NCBI GenBank assembly: GCA_003164255.1
Contig: PLST01000294.1
Location: 1,544 to 11,077 of the forward strand
Length of the DNA stretch: 9,534 nucleotides
DNA from: Acidobacteriaceae bacterium
GTDB lineage: Bacteria; Acidobacteriota; Terriglobia; Terriglobales; Acidobacteriaceae
Direction of reading: 5' to 3'
Part shown: positions 5,854 to 9,534 of the stretch, piece after piece
Layout: each line of letters begins with the position of its first letter
How positions within the stretch are numbered: position 1 is the first letter of the stretch
Program-made: the position numbers and the translations under genes
The notes under the pieces: model-generated
Databases searched by the model: none
Seen by the model: the letters and a program-made list of their open reading frames with translations, nothing else
What the model was told of the DNA's origin: nothing

Positions 5854-6474
5854 TCAGAACGAGGTGAGCGGCAGGGTCTGCGTGTTGTTGTACGACATGT
5901 CAGTCACCTGCACATTGAGCGGGTTGATGGCGGCCACCTTGTACCGATGATCGACAATCTCTCCAACCGCGGCCATGAAAATGTCGTCGCCGTGCGTGAA
6001 GAACGCTCGCAGCGATTTGTCCTTGCCTTGCGTGTAGCCAAAATACTTGAGGTCGATGGCAGGCGGCCTCGGGGGACCAGCCACCACGGGCACCGTCACC
6101 GCAGGCCCGCCTTGTCGTGCGCTCTTGATAGGGGTCTCAATCACCACCGGCGCCGATTCGGCAGAGAAGATATTCCTGCCCGTTCCCGCGTAATGCACGT
6201 CTTCACTCTCGGCCAGCTTATCGAAATGAAGGGTAGGATCAATGCCGGCATTGGTCAGCTTCACGGCTTCGGGTCCCGCCGCCGCTGCTGCAACGCCCGG
6301 ATGTGCTTCAGTTCCAGGGTGGTTCAGAGGGGGCGCCGCAACTGTGCTCTTGGTTGGCGTCGGGCCGGTAAACATGTTGTACAGCTCAATGCCGCCGAAC
6401 ACGAGAACAACTGCGAACAGAACAATCACCACGTAGACCTGGCGCTTGTTTTCGATTCCAAGTTGCATGGCCAT
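5854..6474 (-). CDS. PilP/GspC-like inner-membrane protein of a pilus/secretion assembly platform
   Basis: 206 residues. A short cytoplasmic N-terminus, then one membrane helix (about 12-29), a Pro/Ala-rich linker (35-85), a GRNIF motif (about 98-102) and a compact beta-rich C-terminal domain (139-206). That domain runs IDLKYFGYT, LRAFF, DDIFMAAVGE, YKVAAI and VQVTD. The pattern of ...iGv...rAfl...g....vg..v.....V..I....v.v is the PilP / GspC homology-region layout. Such proteins tie the inner-membrane PilN-PilO or GspL-GspM complex to the secretin. The start ATG at 6474 is two bases after the preceding TAG; an ATG two codons on is an alternative. The family assignment rests on layout and neighbours, not on strong motifs, and PilP proteins are usually lipoproteins, which this one is not. 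Confidence 0.65.
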   Translation of the reverse strand: MAMQLGIENKRQVYVVIVLFAVVLVFGGIELYNMFTGPTPTKSTVAAPPLNHPGTEAHPGVAAAAAGPEAVKLTNAGIDPTLHFDKLAESEDVHYAGTGRNIFSAESAPVVIETPIKSARQGGPAVTVPVVAGPPRPPAIDLKYFGYTQGKDKSLRAFFTHGDDIFMAAVGEIVDHRYKVAAINPLNVQVTDMSYNNTQTLPLTSF

Positions 6475-6476
6475 GT

Positions 6477-7124
6477 CTACTCGTGCTCCCTTCCGGCGGC
6501 GGGCACTTGAGCCGTATCTTCGCCAGGTTCGGGAGTGGAGGGCAATCCGCTGGCTTCAGCATCGGCCGGGCGCAGCCATGTGGCTACGCTTAACCTCAGG
6601 TTCACCTGTCCGCCTTGTTGACCGGTGAGCGCCATGGCGCGGATGACGAAAAACGTCGGGTCGCGCTCCAGGCTGTTGATGAACCGCATAATCTGCGGAT
6701 ACTCGCCGCTGATGCCGGCTTCCATGGTGATCTGTGTCAGGTCGGAGCCGGGCTTGCCCTGTGTGTACTGCACGCGGGTCAGGCGCACGCCTGAAGCAAC
6801 CTCAAGATCGCCGATGCGCGACGAGATGGACGAGTAGTCGGGAGGAATGCGCTTCTCATAAAAGCTGCGCATCTGGGAGCGCGTTTCATCCACGCGCTTG
6901 TCCAGGCCGCGCAGCGGGGCGGTCTGCAGGTCGAGAGCCTTCAGCTCCACCTGTTTTCCCGCGAGCACGTCGCTGGAGCGGCCATTGGTAGCCACCCAGT
7001 CAAGGCCCACGCGGACTGAAAGTGCAATCACCAGCGCAAGCAGAACCGCGAATCCGGCCCAGTGCCAGGTGATGGGCGAAGAAAGGCGCTCGCGCCAGGA
7101 GGGCGACGGACTGCCGTTGCTCAT
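6477..7124 (-). CDS. pilO: PilO-like inner-membrane alignment protein
   Basis: 215 residues, the usual PilO/GspM size. A short cytoplasmic N-terminus with WRERL is followed by one membrane helix (about 22-39), a helical region (50-95) and a periplasmic ferredoxin-like domain. The latter includes LEVASGVRLTRVQY, then GISGEYPQIMRFINSLER and a final strand-rich part. The GxYxxIxxFIxxLER element is typical of PilO, which pairs with PilN below the outer-membrane secretin. A Glu/Pro-rich tail ends the protein. Its ATG overlaps the previous gene's TGA as ATGA (7121-7124), a translational coupling sign that also supports its pairing with the PilN-like product. Confidence 0.85.
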   Translation of the reverse strand: MSNGSPSPSWRERLSSPITWHWAGFAVLLALVIALSVRVGLDWVATNGRSSDVLAGKQVELKALDLQTAPLRGLDKRVDETRSQMRSFYEKRIPPDYSSISSRIGDLEVASGVRLTRVQYTQGKPGSDLTQITMEAGISGEYPQIMRFINSLERDPTFFVIRAMALTGQQGGQVNLRLSVATWLRPADAEASGLPSTPEPGEDTAQVPAAGREHE

Positions 7125-7861
7125 CGCTGTCCTCCCGAGGCGGCATTTTCGCCGGTGTAAGGAATGCGGCCCTCATGGGGTCTAAACGAGGATTCGCCCG
7201 GCTCAGGCGCATAGCGCAATATCGGCGCGGCGCCTGTCTTCTTGCCCAGGCTTCTGGCTTCCTCCGTCGTCGGCGGATTGTATTCCGCAAGCAGCTCAAA
7301 GTTGAAGGGATTGGTTGCGCTCACCGGGATCATCCGTTGGTTCGGAGCATTGCTGGTCTCGGAGTTCTCGCCTACGATGCGCGGCAGCAGAAAACGCCGT
7401 GAGTGCTCCAGGTTGCGCACCAGGTCAACCGCGCGATCGCGGGGTCCAATCACGCGCAAGCGTACGGTAATGTGTCCGTCCTTGGCCCGCACCGGCTCGA
7501 GCGTCGACACCTGCACACCGCCAGGGAGAACCGTTTCAAGATTCTCCATCGCCAGCGTCCATGAAAACGCTTTTTCGTCGAAGAGTTTGTTGAGCGCGTC
7601 GGCCGAGGCAAGCAATCGGGCGTTGTCCGGCTGCTGCATCATGGCCTGGTATCCTTGCCGCTCGGCATTCACGCGGGCGATATCGCCGTCGAGGGAGTGT
7701 TCGCGTGCGCGAGCCTGTTCGGCCTTCTGGTGCAGGGCACGCAGCCCCAGCAGAAGGCAAACGGCAACCAGGGCAAGAATCCCCATGCCGATGCGCAGCC
7801 GTTTCAGGGCCGGTCCATAATCGGCAAAGGGGCGAGTGGCGAGATTGAGCGTGATACGCAT
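7121..7861 (-). CDS. pilN: PilN-like inner-membrane protein with PilM-binding N-terminus
   Basis: 246 residues; PilN proteins are usually about 180-210. The N-terminal MRITLNLATRPF matches the INL-type motif by which PilN binds the cytoplasmic protein PilM. A membrane helix (about 24-41) is followed by a coiled coil (44-75) and a periplasmic ferredoxin-like domain (about 95-165) including WTLAMENLETVLPGGVQV and the VDLVRNLE helix. An extra C-terminal stretch (about 175-246) ends with many Pro, Gly and charged residues and is not typical of the family. The ATG is three bases after the PilM-like stop, and the end overlaps the PilO-like start. The product would bridge cytoplasmic PilM and periplasmic PilO/PilP in the alignment complex. 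Confidence 0.85.
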   Translation of the reverse strand: MRITLNLATRPFADYGPALKRLRIGMGILALVAVCLLLGLRALHQKAEQARAREHSLDGDIARVNAERQGYQAMMQQPDNARLLASADALNKLFDEKAFSWTLAMENLETVLPGGVQVSTLEPVRAKDGHITVRLRVIGPRDRAVDLVRNLEHSRRFLLPRIVGENSETSNAPNQRMIPVSATNPFNFELLAEYNPPTTEEARSLGKKTGAAPILRYAPEPGESSFRPHEGRIPYTGENAASGGQR

Positions 7862-7864
7862 GGG

Positions 7865-8791
7865 TTATCGTGCCCCCGCCAGTGCGCCGGTGGCTCCCGC
7901 AATGCACGCGTTTCCAAGTGAAGTGACGGCCCCGGTTTGAGGGCGCGGAACCAGATCAACCACGGTCAGTTCGGGGTTGTCGATCCATTGGGCGAACTCG
8001 GCTGTTGGATAACAGCCGGAGTAATGCAGCTCGCGAGCAGGCGCCTGCAGCTTGTCTTCAAAATAAGCCGCGGCCACCGCAATGCCGCGCTGAATTTCGG
8101 AGAGCCGCAAGGGAGGATTTTCCGGCAGGTCGAGCGTGCGATGCAGCAGCAGGTCGTTGCCGTTGGTAATTGAGGTGGTCAGCGCCAGCGGGCTCACGTT
8201 GGCCGCCAGTACAGCCTCCATTGAATCGATGGCTTCAAGGGCCGCCAGGCTTGAGGGCAGAACCGCGCCCGGCTCGTATCCCGCGCCGCGCACGGCCGCT
8301 TCATACTCGGCAAGAATCGGGCCCGGCAGCACCGCTGTGAGCACTCTGCACTCCGATGCGCTTTGCGACAGAACCTGGTAGGTGACTCCGGAGTGCTCCA
8401 CATCGAAGGGGACCATCTTGCGCAGCCTGAAGCGCAGTACCGGAAGGACGTCGGCTTCGCGCGTGGGCAGGGAATCGAAGTCCAGTACAAAGATGCGGAC
8501 GGCGGTGTCCGGCAGCACCAGCGTGACGGCGCGCGTGTGCGGAGCCACCTGGCCGAGAGCAGAACGAAAGGCCGCTGTGACGGCGTCGACGTCGCGAATG
8601 TTGGGCTCACCGATGCCTGGAATCAGCGCGCCGGACGGCAAAGACACAAATCCGTAGACAGGCGCCTCACCCGAGCCGGGTCCGCCGTGGCGGACGGCTG
8701 CCAGAACTCCGTCAGGAGTAATCTCCACTGCCGCCGGGGGACGTCCAGGGTGCTTGGAGCCAATCTTCGCCTTGTTCAGGATCGATTTCAC
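7865..8791 (-). CDS. pilM: PilM-like actin-fold protein, short and with degenerate nucleotide-binding motifs
   Basis: 308 residues; typical PilM is about 350. It should be a cytoplasmic actin-like protein that binds the PilN N-terminus and links the pilus platform to the ATPase. Visible: VTLVLPDTAVRIFVLDFDSLP (about 89-109) and LRFRLRKMVPF (about 118-128), which together resemble the SHS2-type region of PilM, and SSLAALEAI. The expected N-terminal phosphate loop (DIGSSAVK-like) reads AAVEITPDGVLAAV here, lacking the key Asp and Lys. The C-terminal end has GATGALAG where family members have a VGLAL-type helix. It starts with GTG at 8791, which shares one base with the preceding TAG (TAGTG), so the genes are tightly coupled. 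Assignment depends on motifs plus its place before the PilN-like gene. Confidence 0.8.
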   Translation of the reverse strand: MKSILNKAKIGSKHPGRPPAAVEITPDGVLAAVRHGGPGSGEAPVYGFVSLPSGALIPGIGEPNIRDVDAVTAAFRSALGQVAPHTRAVTLVLPDTAVRIFVLDFDSLPTREADVLPVLRFRLRKMVPFDVEHSGVTYQVLSQSASECRVLTAVLPGPILAEYEAAVRGAGYEPGAVLPSSLAALEAIDSMEAVLAANVSPLALTTSITNGNDLLLHRTLDLPENPPLRLSEIQRGIAVAAAYFEDKLQAPARELHYSGCYPTAEFAQWIDNPELTVVDLVPRPQTGAVTSLGNACIAGATGALAGAR

Positions 8792-9534
8792 TATCGGGAT
8801 GCCTCAATAAACGTTACCTTATTGATCTCCTTGAGCGTTGTGAGGCCGCGCCGCACCCGCTCCAACGCCGATTCGCGCAGAAAGCTCATGCCTTCTTTGC
8901 GGGCAAGCTTGCGTACTTCAGAGGTCGGCTTCTTATCCAGAATCAACTCCCGGATCGGGTCGGTCAAATCCAGCAACTCGTGAATTGCGGTACGGCCGCG
9001 GTAGCCTGTTCCTCCGCATTCCATGCAGCCTGCGCCCTCGCGAAACCCAAAGCCGCGCCATTCGTCCACATTAAGGCCCGCGATGGCGAGGGTTTCATCG
9101 TCATAGTAAACGGTGTGCGCGCAATACTCGCAAATGGTGCGTACCAGGCGCTGAGCCAGGATGCAGTTAAGCGCCGATACGAAGTTATAGGCCTCAACCC
9201 CCATGTTCAGAAAGCGGCCCAGCACGTCAACCACGTTGTTGGCGTGCACGGTGGTGAACACAAGGTGACCGGTGAGCGCAGAGTTGATGGCGATCTGCGC
9301 AGTTTCCTGGTCGCGGATTTCGCCTACCAGGATCTTGTCAGGATCGTGGCGAAGAATCGAGCGCAGTCCCCGGGCAAAGGTGAGTCCTTTTTTCTCGTTC
9401 ACCGGGATCTGCGTAATCCCGCGAATCTGGTATTCCACCGGGTCTTCAATGGTGATGATCTTGTCTTCGTCGCTCTTGATTTCGATGAGCGCGGCGTAAA
9501 GGGTGGTGGTTTTGCCGGAGCCGGTGGGACCAGT
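8791..9534 (-). CDS. gspE: GspE/PilB-type secretion or pilus-assembly ATPase, C-terminal part
   Basis: Only the last 247 residues are in the window; the 5' part lies beyond 9534. The visible part opens directly on the Walker A motif, GPTGSGKTTTLYAAL. It continues with the Asp box EDPVEYQI, KILVGEIRDQETAQ (Walker B; 9318-9341 in part), TGHLVFTTVHAN and a zinc-binding pair of CxxC motifs: CEYC (9121-9132) and CMEC (9016-9027), followed by GGTGYRGRTAIHELL. Each is a hallmark of the GspE/PilB family, cytoplasmic hexamers that power pilus or pseudopilus assembly by ATP hydrolysis. GspE and PilB cannot be told apart without the missing N-terminal domains, and neighbours are PilM/N/O-like, so pilB is equally possible. 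The usual GRxGIYE motif reads GRTAIHE here. The TAG stop shares a base with the following GTG. Confidence 0.93.
   Translation of the reverse strand, partial: TGPTGSGKTTTLYAALIEIKSDEDKIITIEDPVEYQIRGITQIPVNEKKGLTFARGLRSILRHDPDKILVGEIRDQETAQIAINSALTGHLVFTTVHANNVVDVLGRFLNMGVEAYNFVSALNCILAQRLVRTICEYCAHTVYYDDETLAIAGLNVDEWRGFGFREGAGCMECGGTGYRGRTAIHELLDLTDPIRELILDKKPTSEVRKLARKEGMSFLRESALERVRRGLTTLKEINKVTFIEASR

Noticed and set aside
1..9534. Mobile element, phage or defence island
   Set aside because: No transposase, integrase, terminal repeats, toxin pair or restriction-type genes are visible, and gene content is typical envelope and housekeeping.

Overview
This is a GC-rich (about 60%), gene-dense bacterial chromosome segment with two envelope-related gene sets and a small-gene region between them. 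The gene content points to an Acidobacteriota-type (Terriglobia-like) soil or wetland bacterium: a fused Wzz/BY-kinase-like protein, a hybrid type IV pilus/type II secretion cluster, and a single ErpA-type Fe-S carrier. That placement comes from gene style, since there is no rRNA or other phylogenetic marker in the window, so it is tentative.

Left part (1-3111, + strand): one large polysaccharide chain-length/export protein. It has two membrane segments, a periplasmic coiled coil, a cytoplasmic BY-kinase-like domain whose Walker A lysine is missing, and a 340-residue Pro/Ala/Glu-rich tail. Its frame stays open to the left edge, so the true start may lie outside the window.

Middle part (3112-4903): two small two-helix membrane proteins face each other (3419-3694 + and 3829-4110 -). 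They are clear paralogs of each other, share a central DQIFL...HE..AQ.AIV motif, have matching ribosome binding sites, and flank a strong hairpin. I recognise no named family for them, and they are the best candidate for something undescribed here. A promoter-like region leads into an ErpA/IscA-type Fe-S carrier (4439-4810, +), which ends in a good rho-independent terminator.

Right part (4904-9534, - strand): a tightly packed operon read right to left. It encodes a GspE/PilB ATPase (cut by the window edge), PilM-like, PilN-like, PilO-like and PilP/GspC-like proteins, and a pseudopilin-like protein with a Gly/Ser-rich insert. Gaps between these genes run from overlaps of 1-4 bp to 11 bp, so they are probably co-translated. 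Together they would form the ATPase motor, the cytoplasmic and inner-membrane alignment platform, and one fibre- or tip-like subunit of a pilus or secretion machine. No secretin, platform protein (PilC/GspF) or prepilin peptidase gene is in the window.
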